Shown: positions 37,043 to 45,510, numbered from the stretch's first letter. The stretch is DNA of 64,000 nucleotides from CAVZYN01 sp963779515 (GCA_963779515.1 CAVZYN010000003.1:62001-126000); one strand, 5' to 3'. Numbers and translations are program-made. The notes: a model not told the origin generated them from the letters alone.

Positions 37043-37327
37043 TGCTCCAAGACGGAGATAATGTGCTCAAATTGAAAATATAACTAATACGGAGTATTAA
37101 CGAATCCCACGTACTCTATTGTTGCGACGGCTTTGCCCGGCGCGCGTTCTTGGCCCGCATCGATCTCCCCCCGAGTCGATGCGGGCCATCTGCTGTCTGG
37201 GCTCCGCCCGGCTTGACGCGGGCACCCGTCGCGATCTCCAATTGCCAAGGCCTACGAACTGGTGCAAAGCCCCTTCATGTAAGTGCGGGCTTGGCGTCCA
37301 AATGAACGATTTTCAAGGATAAGTGAC

Positions 37328-37459
37328 ATGGCCAAAGGCCAGATCAGATCAAATCGCGAAATTCGCAAACCGAAGAAAACCGCGGCTGAGAAGAGCAAGG
37401 GCGCCCCGAGCGTCACTGCAACCTTTGCGAAGAACGACAAGGGCGGCAAGAAGCGCTGA
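37328..37459 (+). CDS. Small basic conserved protein, 43 residues
   Basis: ATG 37328 to TGA 37457-37459, reading AKGQIRSNREIRKPKKTAAE, ending NDKGGKKR. About one third of residues are Lys or Arg. AAGGATAAGTGAC before the ATG gives a ribosome-binding site. I recognise similar AKGQ-RSNRE-KKPK peptides in other Hyphomicrobiales genomes, without a known function. Nucleic-acid or ribosome binding is possible given the charge. Confidence 0.75.
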   Translation: MAKGQIRSNREIRKPKKTAAEKSKGAPSVTATFAKNDKGGKKR

Positions 37460-37480
37460 CGCCGATGCCATAGTGCTGCA

Positions 37481-37690
37481 TCAGTCGTCGCGGATCATGG
37501 CCAGCGCCGCGCTGCGATCGCTTGATTTCAGCTTCAGAAATGCTGAGCGCGCCGTCTTGATATCGCGCTCGGCCCCGCTCTCGGCCGCCACCTTCAAGGC
37601 GACAGTCGTTGGATGATCCGCGCCGCAAATAAACGCCAGCGCCTTCGCCAGCTTTCCCATGGCGTCTCGATCGATCGTTGGTTCGGACAT
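37481..37690 (-). CDS. Hypothetical 69-residue protein
   Basis: ATG 37690 chosen (SEPTIDRDAMGKLAKALAFI); the frame is open to 37765. AAGGAAAGCTACATG gives a ribosome-binding site. Soluble, likely helical, with ADHPTTVALKVAAESGAERDI in the middle. No family known to me. Upstream on the same strand is the nucleotidyltransferase gene, 31 bases away, so the two may form one unit. Confidence 0.65.
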   Translation of the reverse strand: MSEPTIDRDAMGKLAKALAFICGADHPTTVALKVAAESGAERDIKTARSAFLKLKSSDRSAALAMIRDD

Positions 37691-37721
37691 GTAGCTTTCC
37701 TTGGCTGTCTGCAGGGTCCCG

Positions 37722-38318
37722 TCAGAGGTCCACAATTCTGACTTCAGGCCACCGGTCGCGCGCATCTAGAGCCTTAGCACGAAACGCCGCGATCGGCTCC
37801 AGTGCCGGCGTAGGGCGCAGCACGAGATCGAAGATGTCGCGCAAGCCAAAGGGTGCGGCAACCGTCATCGTGCCGTCCTGCTCCAATCTCATGCCGACGG
37901 CGTGGGCCGTTGCGAGCGACCGCGCTAGCGCCGCGTCGGTTGACTGCAGCGGTGCGTAGGGCCGCCCAAACTTTTGCTCGAACCACAGATGCACCCGCGC
38001 TTGGTTTGCGATCTCGACCAAGCTGCGGAGACCTTCGGGTAGGTGAGCGCGAACGCGGTCCGCCCAATGCATCTCGGCTGCCTCGGTGAGGTCCGGATCG
38101 AAATAGGCAATGTCGTAGTCGCGTACACCGTAGCCGACCGCGCGCCCTGTCACGCCATTCCACAAAGATTGATAGACGGCGCCAGAAAAGAGCCGCCAAT
38201 CTGGCAAGCCGGAGGCGCGCGCGGCTCGCAGCACCGACATGACATCGGCGCTGGCGCGAAGGTAAGTTTCAAGCCGCGCACGCAGTTCTGGTTCCGGATT
38301 GTCCACGATCGGTATCAT
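37722..38318 (-). CDS. Nucleotidyltransferase family protein (NTP_transf_6 / DUF925 type)
   Basis: 198 residues from ATG 38318. GYGVRDYDIAYFDPDLT carries the D-x-D of the nucleotidyltransferase fold, and RVHLWFEQKFGRPYAPLQST is the family hallmark. The domain DIFDLVLRPTP...FRAKALDARDRWPEVRIV ends the protein. Reaction not known. It overlaps nothing; divergent from the LysE gene, with only 35 bases between the starts. Confidence 0.85.
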   Translation of the reverse strand: MIPIVDNPEPELRARLETYLRASADVMSVLRAARASGLPDWRLFSGAVYQSLWNGVTGRAVGYGVRDYDIAYFDPDLTEAAEMHWADRVRAHLPEGLRSLVEIANQARVHLWFEQKFGRPYAPLQSTDAALARSLATAHAVGMRLEQDGTMTVAAPFGLRDIFDLVLRPTPALEPIAAFRAKALDARDRWPEVRIVDL

Positions 38319-38353
38319 GCATATGGTTCCAGATCGAGCAACGAGAGCCTGTG

Positions 38354-38986
38354 ATGCCCGACCTTGCAACATTGATCGTCTTCGCGACGGCCTGCTTGGC
38401 GCTGACGGTGTCGCCGGGGCCGGACATGCTGCTGATCGCCTCGCGCAGCGTCAGCCACGGGCGCCTCGCAGGATTTGTGACGCTCGCCGGTATTCAGCTT
38501 GGCACGTATGTCCATGCCGCCGCCGTCGCGCTTGGGCTCGCGCAATTGTTCGTCGTTGTGCCAGCAGCCTACGACATCGTGCGTTGGGCGGGCGCGGCCT
38601 ATCTTCTGTATCTGGCGTGGACCACGCTGAAATCGGCAGGCACAGCCACGGTCCTTGAACCATCCCGTGACGGCGTCCCGTTGAGCCACATGTTTCACCA
38701 GGGGCTTCTGACCAACATTCTCAATCCGAAGATGGTGCTGTTCATGCTGGCACTGCTGCCGCAGTTCGTGACGCCTGACGCCGGCAATGTCGGACTTCAG
38801 ATTATGGTGTTGGCGACGATCCTCAACGCCATCGGCTTGATCGTAAATGGCGCTGTCATCGTGGCAGCCGCACATGTGCGCACGTTCATGTCCAGCGCGA
38901 ACCGGCTTGCGCGCTGGACGCACTATGCCCTGTCGGCCGTGTTCGCCGGGTTGGCGCTGCGCCTTGCGACCTCCAGCCGCGAGTAG
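38354..38986 (+). CDS. LysE/RhtB-family amino-acid exporter
   Basis: 210 residues from ATG 38354 (GTG 38351 adds one). SPGPDMLLIASRSVSHGRLAG is the LysE signature near the N-terminus; six hydrophobic spans. GLLTNILNPKMVLFMLALLPQF matches the second conserved block. It exports amino acids such as homoserine/threonine or related molecules; substrate not determined. Confidence 0.92.
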   Translation: MPDLATLIVFATACLALTVSPGPDMLLIASRSVSHGRLAGFVTLAGIQLGTYVHAAAVALGLAQLFVVVPAAYDIVRWAGAAYLLYLAWTTLKSAGTATVLEPSRDGVPLSHMFHQGLLTNILNPKMVLFMLALLPQFVTPDAGNVGLQIMVLATILNAIGLIVNGAVIVAAAHVRTFMSSANRLARWTHYALSAVFAGLALRLATSSRE

Positions 38987-38987
38987 G

Positions 38988-39314
38988 TCAGGCGGCGCGC
39001 GGGCCATAGAGGATAACGAGTGCGCCCGCGAGACAGATGCAAGAGCCGATCAGATCCCATCTGTCGGGCATCTTGCCTTCGATCCGCCAAAGCCACACCA
39101 GAGAGCTGGCGATATAGATGCCGCCGTAGATGGCGAAGGCGCGGCCAGCAAAAGCGACATCGGCCCGCGTGAGCAACCAGGCGAACGCCAGGAGCGCGAA
39201 CGCGCCCGGAATGAGAAGCAGTGGCGATGCGCCTTGCCGTATGACCATCCAAAAGGCGAAGCACCCCGCGATTTCTGCCAGCGCCGCCAGAGCGAAGATT
39301 GTTAGCGTTGTCAT
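38988..39314 (-). CDS. YnfA-family (UPF0060) small membrane protein
   Basis: 108 residues, four membrane spans: LAALAEIAGCFAFWMVIRQG, AFAWLLTRADVAFAGRAFAI, YGGIYIASSLVWLWRIEG and DLIGSCICLAGALVILYGPR. The AYGG(I)Y..SLVWLW block is the family mark. Related to small multidrug-resistance proteins; some YnfA proteins act as efflux pumps. Convergent with the LysE gene, one base between the stops. Confidence 0.93.
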   Translation of the reverse strand: MTTLTIFALAALAEIAGCFAFWMVIRQGASPLLLIPGAFALLAFAWLLTRADVAFAGRAFAIYGGIYIASSLVWLWRIEGKMPDRWDLIGSCICLAGALVILYGPRAA

Positions 39315-39446
39315 GCGATTTCCGATGCCGGGCGCAAATGCTCACACCAAAAAAGAGTACTGAAACGGCGCCGAGGAGACTCGGCAGTCGCCTCAGCCTA
39401 GGATAGTATGCCGGCATATTGTCTCAAGTCTGCGGGGGATTTTTAT

Positions 39447-40103
39447 ATGGCATTTTGGAAGAAGAATTCGAGCGGAACGACGCAGCCACCGGCAGCGCCA
39501 TCTCCGCCATCAGCACCGCCACCCGCGGCAAAGGTTGCGGCAGCTGCGCCGCCACCATCCATGCCGTCCCCACCGCCGCCGGCCGCCAGTCCCATCGCCT
39601 CCGTCGCACCGGCCGCACGGCCCGAGGGGCAGCCCGAGGTCCGGCCACAACCGCGCCAATTCGCCATCAACGGTCAGGCAACGCCCGCGCTCGGCAAGAT
39701 GATCGCGGTGCTCATGGGCTCGCCGCGGCATCGCGCGCTGACGCTCGAGACGATCCTCAATCACATGATGCCGTGCCTCGCCGCCAATCAGTTCCTCGTC
39801 GCCGACGCCAAGATGGGCGAGGGCGACGCGACCGCGCCGGTCGCGCTGGTGCTGTGGGCAACGGTGTCGGGCGAGGTCGACCGCCGTCTGTCGGCGGATC
39901 CGGCGAAGCCGCTGATCCTGGCGCCGAAGGAATGGCGCTCCGGCGATATCCCGTGGGTGATCGAGGCCGTGGGGCCGTCGAAACTGGTGGAAGCGATGCT
40001 GAAGCAGCTGGTCGACGGACCGCTGAAGGGCAAGTCGATCAAGTTCCGCCGCAAGGCTGAGAACGGCCAGCCCGTCATCCAGTCATGGCCCCCGAAAGCT
40101 TGA
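39447..40103 (+). CDS. HlyC-like toxin-activating lysine acyltransferase, no adjacent toxin
   Basis: 218 residues from ATG 39447, with GGGGA (39434-39438) upstream. A ~65-residue Pro/Ala-rich leader precedes an HlyC domain. The catalytic motif S92-P-R-H95-R and Asp167 in WRSGDIPW match the Ser/His/Asp set of HlyC in spacing (H to D 72 residues; 69 in HlyC). VLWATVSGEVDRRL fits the WA..S.E block. HlyC enzymes transfer fatty acyl groups from acyl carrier protein to lysines of RTX toxins. No RTX gene lies in the window. It may modify another protein. Confidence 0.82.
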   Translation: MAFWKKNSSGTTQPPAAPSPPSAPPPAAKVAAAAPPPSMPSPPPPAASPIASVAPAARPEGQPEVRPQPRQFAINGQATPALGKMIAVLMGSPRHRALTLETILNHMMPCLAANQFLVADAKMGEGDATAPVALVLWATVSGEVDRRLSADPAKPLILAPKEWRSGDIPWVIEAVGPSKLVEAMLKQLVDGPLKGKSIKFRRKAENGQPVIQSWPPKA

Positions 40104-40111
40104 TTGCAGGC

Positions 40112-40522
40112 CTACTTTCCGCCATAGCGCGACGTCAGGTCTTTGATACGCACGTCTGTCTTCGCAAGTCTGCATGCGAGCACAGCCGCGCCGAGGCCCG
40201 AAGCTTGATATTGCTCCCAGCCGATCGGTGCGCCGCAGTCGGCATCGCGAAAGGCGATCCATTTGCGCTGCCCTTCCTGCAGCGCGCGCTTCCAGTCTCT
40301 GCGCTGGACGGTGTTAAGCCGCTCGTCCACCTCGGCCCGCCGCAGCGCAGCTTTGTAGGCGGCCTGCAAGGCGGCGTCGGCGGTTTTGAGTTCCTGCTCG
40401 GAACACGCGTTCGCCTCCGAGCTCGTCTTTGGCGCAGCGCAGTCGACCTCCGCTGCCGCTGGCACCGTGTAGATTAAGAGCAAGACAGTGGTCAGACCTC
40501 TGGCCCATCGAAGTGACGCCAT
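40112..40522 (-). CDS. LprI-like (DUF1311) exported protein
   Basis: 136 residues with a signal peptide (ARGLTTVLLLIYTVPAAAE). The mature part carries the LprI N-terminal domain pattern: CAAPKTSSEANACSEQELKTAD, then DERLNTVQRRDWKRALQEGQRKWIAFRDADC and a final Cys in LACRLAKTD. Four Cys suggest two disulfides. Relatives bind and inhibit lysozyme or serve unknown envelope roles. Its start region is bracketed by a perfect 16-bp inverted repeat. Confidence 0.85.
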   Translation of the reverse strand: MASLRWARGLTTVLLLIYTVPAAAEVDCAAPKTSSEANACSEQELKTADAALQAAYKAALRRAEVDERLNTVQRRDWKRALQEGQRKWIAFRDADCGAPIGWEQYQASGLGAAVLACRLAKTDVRIKDLTSRYGGK

Positions 40523-40568
40523 CGCAATATCCTCAATCCAGGGGGCTGGCCGGCCAGAGGTCTGACCC
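40491..40568. repeat. Perfect 16-bp inverted repeat around the LprI-like start
   Basis: GGTCAGACCTCTGGCC at 40491-40506 and its exact complement at 40553-40568, 46 bases apart. One arm codes part of the signal peptide, the other lies in the gap upstream. A stem of this length in the mRNA leader could hide the start codon. Confidence 0.65.
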
Positions 40569-40579
40569 TGTCTGCGGCG

Positions 40580-41338
40580 TCAGTGAATGTGGCTGCCGCC
40601 GTTGACGTCGATCTCGGAGCCGGTGACGTAGGTCGATAGATCCGACGCGAGGAATAGACAGCAGCCGGCGACTTCGCTCGCCTTGCCAGCGCGCCCCATC
40701 GGGATCATCTTGAGCACGTCTGCCTCGCGTTCCTTCGTCCATCCCGGCGCAGAAGCAAAAATATCGGTGTCGATCAGTGACGGGCAGATCGCGTTGGCGC
40801 GAATATTGTCCGGCGCCAATTCACGCGCCGTTGCTTTGGTGAGGCCGAGCACGCCCGCTTTCGCCGCGGCATAGTGCGGCCCGCCGAATAGGCCGCCGCC
40901 GCGTTGTCCCGCAACGGATGCCATGTTGATGATCGAGCCGGACTTGCGATGGCGCATGTGCGGCACCACGGCTTGCGTCATGTTGAATGTCCCGCGCAAG
41001 TTGACGTCCATCACAGCGTCGTAGTGCGCGGCCTTGATCTCCATCAGCTTCAAGGATTGCGCAATTCCGGCAATATTGACCAGGGCATCGATGTGCCCGA
41101 GCTTTTCGACGAGCACCGCGACGACCGCGAGGCAGCGATTGTGATCCGTCACATCGCACGCCAAGCCAACGTGACCCTTGCCGGGTAACGCGGCCGCCGC
41201 CAGCCGCGATTGCTCCTCGTCGATATCGAGGATCGCAACCTTGGCGCCATGTTCGGCGAAGAGCTGCGCGGTCGCGCGCCCGAGCCCGCGCTTCGAAGCG
41301 GCGCCCGTGACGATGGCGGTGCGATCCTTCAGCAGCAT
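40580..41338 (-). CDS. SDR-family oxidoreductase
   Basis: 252 residues from ATG 41338. Cofactor motif TGAASKRGLGRATA (an atypical TGxxxxxGxG with an extra residue), NIAG at the active-site strand, Ser in MASVAG, and Tyr-x-x-x-Lys in HYAAAKAG. C-terminal VTGSEIDVNGG is classical SDR. Catalyses an NAD(P)-dependent alcohol/ketone conversion; substrate unknown. Divergent from the PEP-mutase-family gene. Confidence 0.88.
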   Translation of the reverse strand: MLLKDRTAIVTGAASKRGLGRATAQLFAEHGAKVAILDIDEEQSRLAAAALPGKGHVGLACDVTDHNRCLAVVAVLVEKLGHIDALVNIAGIAQSLKLMEIKAAHYDAVMDVNLRGTFNMTQAVVPHMRHRKSGSIINMASVAGQRGGGLFGGPHYAAAKAGVLGLTKATARELAPDNIRANAICPSLIDTDIFASAPGWTKEREADVLKMIPMGRAGKASEVAGCCLFLASDLSTYVTGSEIDVNGGSHIH

Positions 41339-41397
41339 GGTCTTCTCCCAGTTGTCTCTGTCGCATTTGCATAGCTCCAGGCAATGAGGCTTGTATA

Positions 41398-42270
41398 GTG
41401 TCGGGCGAGAACTTCGACATCTTCGAGATCCGCATGCCCACACAATTGGAAAAAGCCAAGACATTCCGCGCACTGCACGAGGCGCCCGGCATCTTCGTCA
41501 TTCCCAATCCATGGGATGCGGGCTCGTCGCGGATCTTGACGGCGCTCGGCTTCAAAGCACTGGCGACGACCAGCGCCGGGCATGCGCATGCGATGGGTCG
41601 GCTCGATGGCGTGGGCGCAGTGTCGCGCGAAGAGGCTCTCGCCAATGCCAAGGCCATCTGCGATGCGACGCATCTGCCCGTCAACGGCGACCTCGAAAAC
41701 CTCTATGCCCATGCGCCCGACGCAGCGGCAGCGACCGTCCCGCTGGCGGCGGCAGCCGGCTTGGTCGGCTGCTCGATCGAGGACGCGACGTGTGAGGACG
41801 GCAACCCGATCTATGATCTCGAGACCTCCATCGCCCGTGTGAAAGCGGCGGTGGCCGCCGCTCGCGCATTGCCTTTTCCATTCACGCTGACGGCACGGGC
41901 GGAGAATTTTCTGCACGGGCGCAAGGACATCGACGATACGATCCGCCGATTGCAGGCGTACGAGGCGGCGGGCGCCGATGTTCTTTATGCGCCGGGCCTC
42001 AACGACATCGCCTTGGTGCGGCAGGTGATGGCGGCCGTAACCAAGCCTGTGAACGTCATCGTCTCCAATGCCAGCGCGCACTTCACCGTGGCCGAACTCG
42101 GCGCCGCAGGCGTCAAGCGCATCAGTGTCGGCAGCGCGTTGGCGCGCACGGCGCTCGGCGGCTTCCTGACGGCGGCGCGCGAGATCGCGGAGCAGGGGAC
42201 TTTTATATACGGCAAAACCACGCCAACAATGGCTCAAATCGAATCGTTGATCGAAGGGAAAACGGCATGA
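41398..42270 (+). CDS. Isocitrate lyase / PEP mutase superfamily protein
   Basis: 290 residues from GTG 41398; ATG 41434 is an alternative. IPNPWDAGSSRILTALGFKALATTSAGHA is the family opening. GDLENLYA and GCSIEDAT hold the metal-binding Asp/Glu; LTARAENFLHGR follows, also characteristic. The usual catalytic loop Cys (KKCGH) of isocitrate lyase is absent, so it is more like the 2-methylisocitrate-lyase/carboxyvinyl-phosphonate mutase side group of unknown reaction. First of five genes with overlaps. Confidence 0.85.
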   Translation: MSGENFDIFEIRMPTQLEKAKTFRALHEAPGIFVIPNPWDAGSSRILTALGFKALATTSAGHAHAMGRLDGVGAVSREEALANAKAICDATHLPVNGDLENLYAHAPDAAAATVPLAAAAGLVGCSIEDATCEDGNPIYDLETSIARVKAAVAAARALPFPFTLTARAENFLHGRKDIDDTIRRLQAYEAAGADVLYAPGLNDIALVRQVMAAVTKPVNVIVSNASAHFTVAELGAAGVKRISVGSALARTALGGFLTAAREIAEQGTFIYGKTTPTMAQIESLIEGKTA

Positions 42271-43022
42271 GCGGACGGCTCAAAGGCAAAGTAGCATTCT
42301 GTACGGCCTCGGGCGCCGGCATCGGCCGCGCGACGGCGATCGCGTTCGCGCGCGAAGGCGCCAAGGTGATCGCCAGCGACATCAATCTGGCGTCGATGAA
42401 GGATCTGCGCGAACACGGTATCGCCGAGACCCACCTGATCGACGTGACGCAGACCAAATCCGTCGAGGATGCGGCCAAGAAGATCGGCACGATCGACGTG
42501 CTGTTCAACGCGGCGGGGTATGTCGCGGCCGGCAGCGTCCTCGAGTGCTCCGACAAGGATTGGGACTTCTCGTTCGATCTCAACGTCCGCTCCATGCACC
42601 GCACGATAAAGGCATTCCTGCCAGGCATGCTGGCGAAGGGGAGCGGCTCCATCGTCAACATCGCCTCGGGCGCGGGCTCGGTGCGCGGTATCCCGAACCG
42701 CTACGTCTACGGCACGACCAAAGCCGCCGTCATCGGATTGTCGAAAGCGGTCGCCGCCGACTTCATCCGCAAGGGCGTACGCTGCAACGCGATCTGCCCT
42801 GGCACCGTGCAATCGCCGTCGCTCGACGGCCGCATCGCCGCGCAGGCAAAGGTGCTCGGCAAAACCGAAGACGAGGTGCGCCAAATGTTCGTCGATCGCC
42901 AGCCGATGGGGCGTCTTGGTACGGCGGAGGAGATCGCCGCGATCGCGGTTTACCTCGCCTCCGACGAATCAGCATTCACAACGGGCCAGAATTTCCTGGT
43001 CGATGGAGGCTTCGCGCTTTGA
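42267..43022 (+). CDS. SDR oxidoreductase resembling type 2 (R)-beta-hydroxybutyrate dehydrogenase (BDH2/DHRS6)
   Basis: 251 residues. ATGA overlap with the gene before. Cofactor motif TASGAGIGRATA, NAAG, active Tyr and Lys in YVYGTTKAAV. The stretches CSDKDWDFSFDLNVRSM and FIRKGVRCNAICPGTV closely follow human BDH2/DHRS6. DHRS6 oxidises 3-hydroxybutyrate-like or 4-oxo-proline substrates with NAD+. In this operon a small hydroxyacid is a likely substrate (inference). Confidence 0.88.
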   Translation: MSGRLKGKVAFCTASGAGIGRATAIAFAREGAKVIASDINLASMKDLREHGIAETHLIDVTQTKSVEDAAKKIGTIDVLFNAAGYVAAGSVLECSDKDWDFSFDLNVRSMHRTIKAFLPGMLAKGSGSIVNIASGAGSVRGIPNRYVYGTTKAAVIGLSKAVAADFIRKGVRCNAICPGTVQSPSLDGRIAAQAKVLGKTEDEVRQMFVDRQPMGRLGTAEEIAAIAVYLASDESAFTTGQNFLVDGGFAL

Positions 43023-43525
43023 GCCGCCCGCCGGACAGTCGCTCGCAAGATCTGGGCCCCGCACCGATCACGTTCCGCAAGGCCACCGAGGCGGACCGCG
43101 CGGCGGTTGAGACACTGCAGCGCGCCGCCTACGAACGCAATCGCACGCTGCTCGGTGTCGAGCCGCTGCCGCTGCAGGCCGACTATGCTGAGATCTTTCG
43201 CACCATGGAAGTCTGGCTTGCCGAAGAGCGCGACCAACTGCGTGGCGTGCTGATCCTGCAGGCGCGCGCCGATGATCTGCTGATCTGGTCGATCGCGGCA
43301 GCGCCCGGCGCGCAACGCCAAGGTCTCGGCCAGATCATGCTCGACGCGGCGGACGTGCGCGCAGATCAACTCGGTCGCGACGTCATTCGCCTGTATACCG
43401 GCTCCGTGCTGGCTCAACTGATCGGCTGGTATCATCGCCACGGCTACCAGGTCGAAAGTGAAGAAGACATCGGTGATCGCCACATCACGCACATGGTCAA
43501 GCAGTTGATCAGGCGTCAGAGCTAG
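43019..43525 (+). CDS. GNAT-family N-acetyltransferase
   Basis: 168 residues if it begins at TTG 43019, which overlaps the TGA of the SDR (TTGA); no ATG or GTG fits before the domain. ITFRKATEADRAAVETLQRAAY starts the fold. The acetyl-CoA loop APGAQRQGLGQIM (Q-x-x-G-x-G type) is present, then LIGWYHRHGYQ. Target unknown. Located inside the five-gene operon. Confidence 0.78.
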   Translation: MSRPPDSRSQDLGPAPITFRKATEADRAAVETLQRAAYERNRTLLGVEPLPLQADYAEIFRTMEVWLAEERDQLRGVLILQARADDLLIWSIAAAPGAQRQGLGQIMLDAADVRADQLGRDVIRLYTGSVLAQLIGWYHRHGYQVESEEDIGDRHITHMVKQLIRRQS

Positions 43526-43533
43526 GACACACC

Positions 43534-44310
43534 ATGCCGAAATTTTGCGCGAACCTGTCGTTCCTCTTTACCGAGGTCCCGTTCCTGGATCGATTTGAGG
43601 CGGCGGCCAAAGCAGGCTTCAAGGGCGTCGAATATCTCAATCCGTTCGAGGCACCGGCCGAGGAGATCGCGGCGCGCCTCAAGGCCAACGGCCTGACGCA
43701 GGCGCTGTTCAACATGGCGCACGGCGATTGGTCGAAAGGTGAGCGTGGCTTGAGCGCGCTGCCGGGCCGCGAGACGGAGTTCGAGGCGTCGACGCTCGCA
43801 GCACTCAAGCTTGCCGAAAAATTCGGCTGCAAGCGTGTCTTTGCCATGGCGGGGCTCCGCCACCACGGGGCCGAGCGCAAGACCTATGTCGCCAATCTGA
43901 AGCGCGCGGGCAAGATGGCGGCCGACTACGGCGTCGATGTCATCATCGAGCCGATCAATTCGCGCGACATTCCGGGCTACTTCCTCAACACGACGGGTGA
44001 GGCGCGCTCGATCATCCACGAAGTCGCCGACAACCACGTCGGCCTGCAGTTCGATCTCTATCATCGTCAGGTCATGGAAGGCGATGTCGCCATGGCGATC
44101 AAGGAGTTCGGGGCCCTGGCACGGCACTATCAGATTGCCAACCCGCCCGATCGCGGCGAGCCCGATGACGGCGAGCTCAACTATACGCATCTCTTCAAGC
44201 TGATCGATGCCTCGGGTTTCGACGGCTGGGTCGGCTGCGAATACAAGCCGCGCAAGGGCACGGTCGAAGGCTTGCGGTGGGTGAAGGCCTGCGGCGTCAG
44301 CCTCGGATGA
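43534..44310 (+). CDS. hyi: Hydroxypyruvate isomerase / 2-oxo-tetronate isomerase family (Hyi/OtnI)
   Basis: 258 residues, TIM-barrel of the xylose-isomerase-like family. FCANLSFLFTEVPFLDRFEAAAKAGF, EPINSRDIPGYFLN and QFDLYHRQ are the Hyi/OtnI marks. The metal-binding Glu is in IIEPINSRD, the Asp in FDLYH. The enzyme interconverts hydroxypyruvate and tartronate semialdehyde, or 2-oxo-tetronates. Eight bases after the GNAT gene; its stop overlaps the start of the permease gene. Confidence 0.9.
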   Translation: MPKFCANLSFLFTEVPFLDRFEAAAKAGFKGVEYLNPFEAPAEEIAARLKANGLTQALFNMAHGDWSKGERGLSALPGRETEFEASTLAALKLAEKFGCKRVFAMAGLRHHGAERKTYVANLKRAGKMAADYGVDVIIEPINSRDIPGYFLNTTGEARSIIHEVADNHVGLQFDLYHRQVMEGDVAMAIKEFGALARHYQIANPPDRGEPDDGELNYTHLFKLIDASGFDGWVGCEYKPRKGTVEGLRWVKACGVSLG

Positions 44311-45195
44311 TGTCCACCCGCGATATCCTGCTCGCTTTGTTCGTTGCGCTGCTGTGGGGTTTCAATTTTGTCGTCATGAAAGTGGGCGTCGGCGAGCTTC
44401 CGCCGCTGCTGCTCGCGGCGCTGCGGTTTTTTCTGGCCGCGGTTCCCTTCGTCTTCATATGGCCGCGCCCCGACGTGCCGTGGCGCCTGATTGTCGCATT
44501 TGGGCTTCTGTTCGGTGTCGTGAAGTTTGGCTTGCTGTTCTGGGCCATGCGCGCCGGCATGCCGGCCGGCCTCTCGTCTGTCGTGCTGCAAACGCAGGTG
44601 CTGTTTACGGTTGCACTCGCAGCCGTCCTGCTCGGTGAAGCCGTGACGCGGTGGCAGATCGCGGGATTGGCGACGGCCCTCGCCGGCTTGACGGTCATCG
44701 GCACCGAATGGGCGAGTGCGGCCTTCGTGCCGTTCATGATGGTGGTCGCGGCGGCGCTGGCATGGAGTGCGGCCAACATCATCACCAAGCGGGCCGGCGA
44801 CCGCGAACGGATTGGCGTTTTCGGCGTGGACGGCGCTGGTGGCCGCGGGGCCACTGATCGTCCTCTCGCTGCTGGTCGAAGGTCCGGCCGCGATTACGGC
44901 GGCGGTCGCGAACATCTCGTGGCGCGGAATCGGCGCCGTACTTTATCTGGCGTATCCGGTCTCTCTGATCGGCGGCGCCATCTGGAACGGACTGCTGACC
45001 CGCAACGCCGCGGCGCAGGTCGTACCGTTTGTATTGCTCGTGCCGCTGATCGGCATGCTGTCGGGGTGGTTGCTGCTGGGCGAGACGGTCTCGCGGCAAG
45101 TCGCGGGCGGCGGCGCTTTGGTGTTGCTCGGCCTCGCCATCCCGATCTTGGGGCCACGCCTGCTGGGTGGCTTTGCCGGCGCGCGATCCCCCTAG
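44307..45195 (+). CDS. EamA/DMT-family permease, frameshifted
   Basis: Starts ATG 44307 (ATGs at 44307 and 44310) over the hyi stop. First half: RDILLALFVALLWGFNFVVM and five further spans to AANIITKRAGD. The frame then drops into GVFGVDGAGG, unlike a permease. One base later the other frame (base 44767 frame) gives ANGLAFSAWTALVAAGPLI and four more spans ending LGPRLLGGFAG. An extra base near 44804-44810 (gaccgcg) explains it; removing it gives a ~295-residue, ten-span DMT protein. Probable export or import of a metabolite made by the operon. Confidence 0.82.
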
Positions 45196-45203
45196 AACAA
45201 CAA

Positions 45204-45225
45204 GGCCGGACCTTGCGATCCGGCC
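45204..45225 (+). terminator. Hairpin after the five-gene operon
   Basis: Perfect 7-bp stem GGCCGGA / TCCGGCC with an eight-base loop, nine bases after the permease stop. No T-run, so it may be factor-dependent or only a 3'-end stabiliser. Confidence 0.5.
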
Positions 45226-45250
45226 TGGCGAAATGCAAACCGAAACGCGC

Positions 45251-45424
45251 TTACGCCTTTGCGGCGCGCTTCTTGCCGGCCATCTTCTTCAAGCGGCGGC
45301 GGGCGCCGATCGTGTTGCCCATCGGGCGCGACGTCTTCTTGCGCGGCGCGGCGCGGCGGGCTTTCTTTTTCTTCTTTTCGACGTTGCGCATTGAACGCGC
45401 GCCACGAGCGGTGGGGGCCACCAT
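45251..45424 (-). CDS. Small very basic protein, 57 residues
   Basis: ATG 45424 to TAA 45251-45253. AGAGGAGATCATC gives an excellent ribosome-binding site. Sequence VAPTARGARSMRNVEKKKKK, later RPMGNTIGARRRLKKMAGKK; about 40 percent Lys/Arg. It resembles histone H1-like or ribosome-associated tails, but I cannot name a family. The same frame stays open to 46294, but that longer frame is antisense to the P450 gene and only this end is real. Confidence 0.72.
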   Translation of the reverse strand: MVAPTARGARSMRNVEKKKKKARRAAPRKKTSRPMGNTIGARRRLKKMAGKKRAAKA

Positions 45425-45510
45425 GATGATCTCCTCTTGCAGAATTTGGCCGGGTTGTGACGCCGGTCTAGTCTTTTTCGTTGCGTGCGACAAGTCAAAG
45501 TTGCAGGCGG

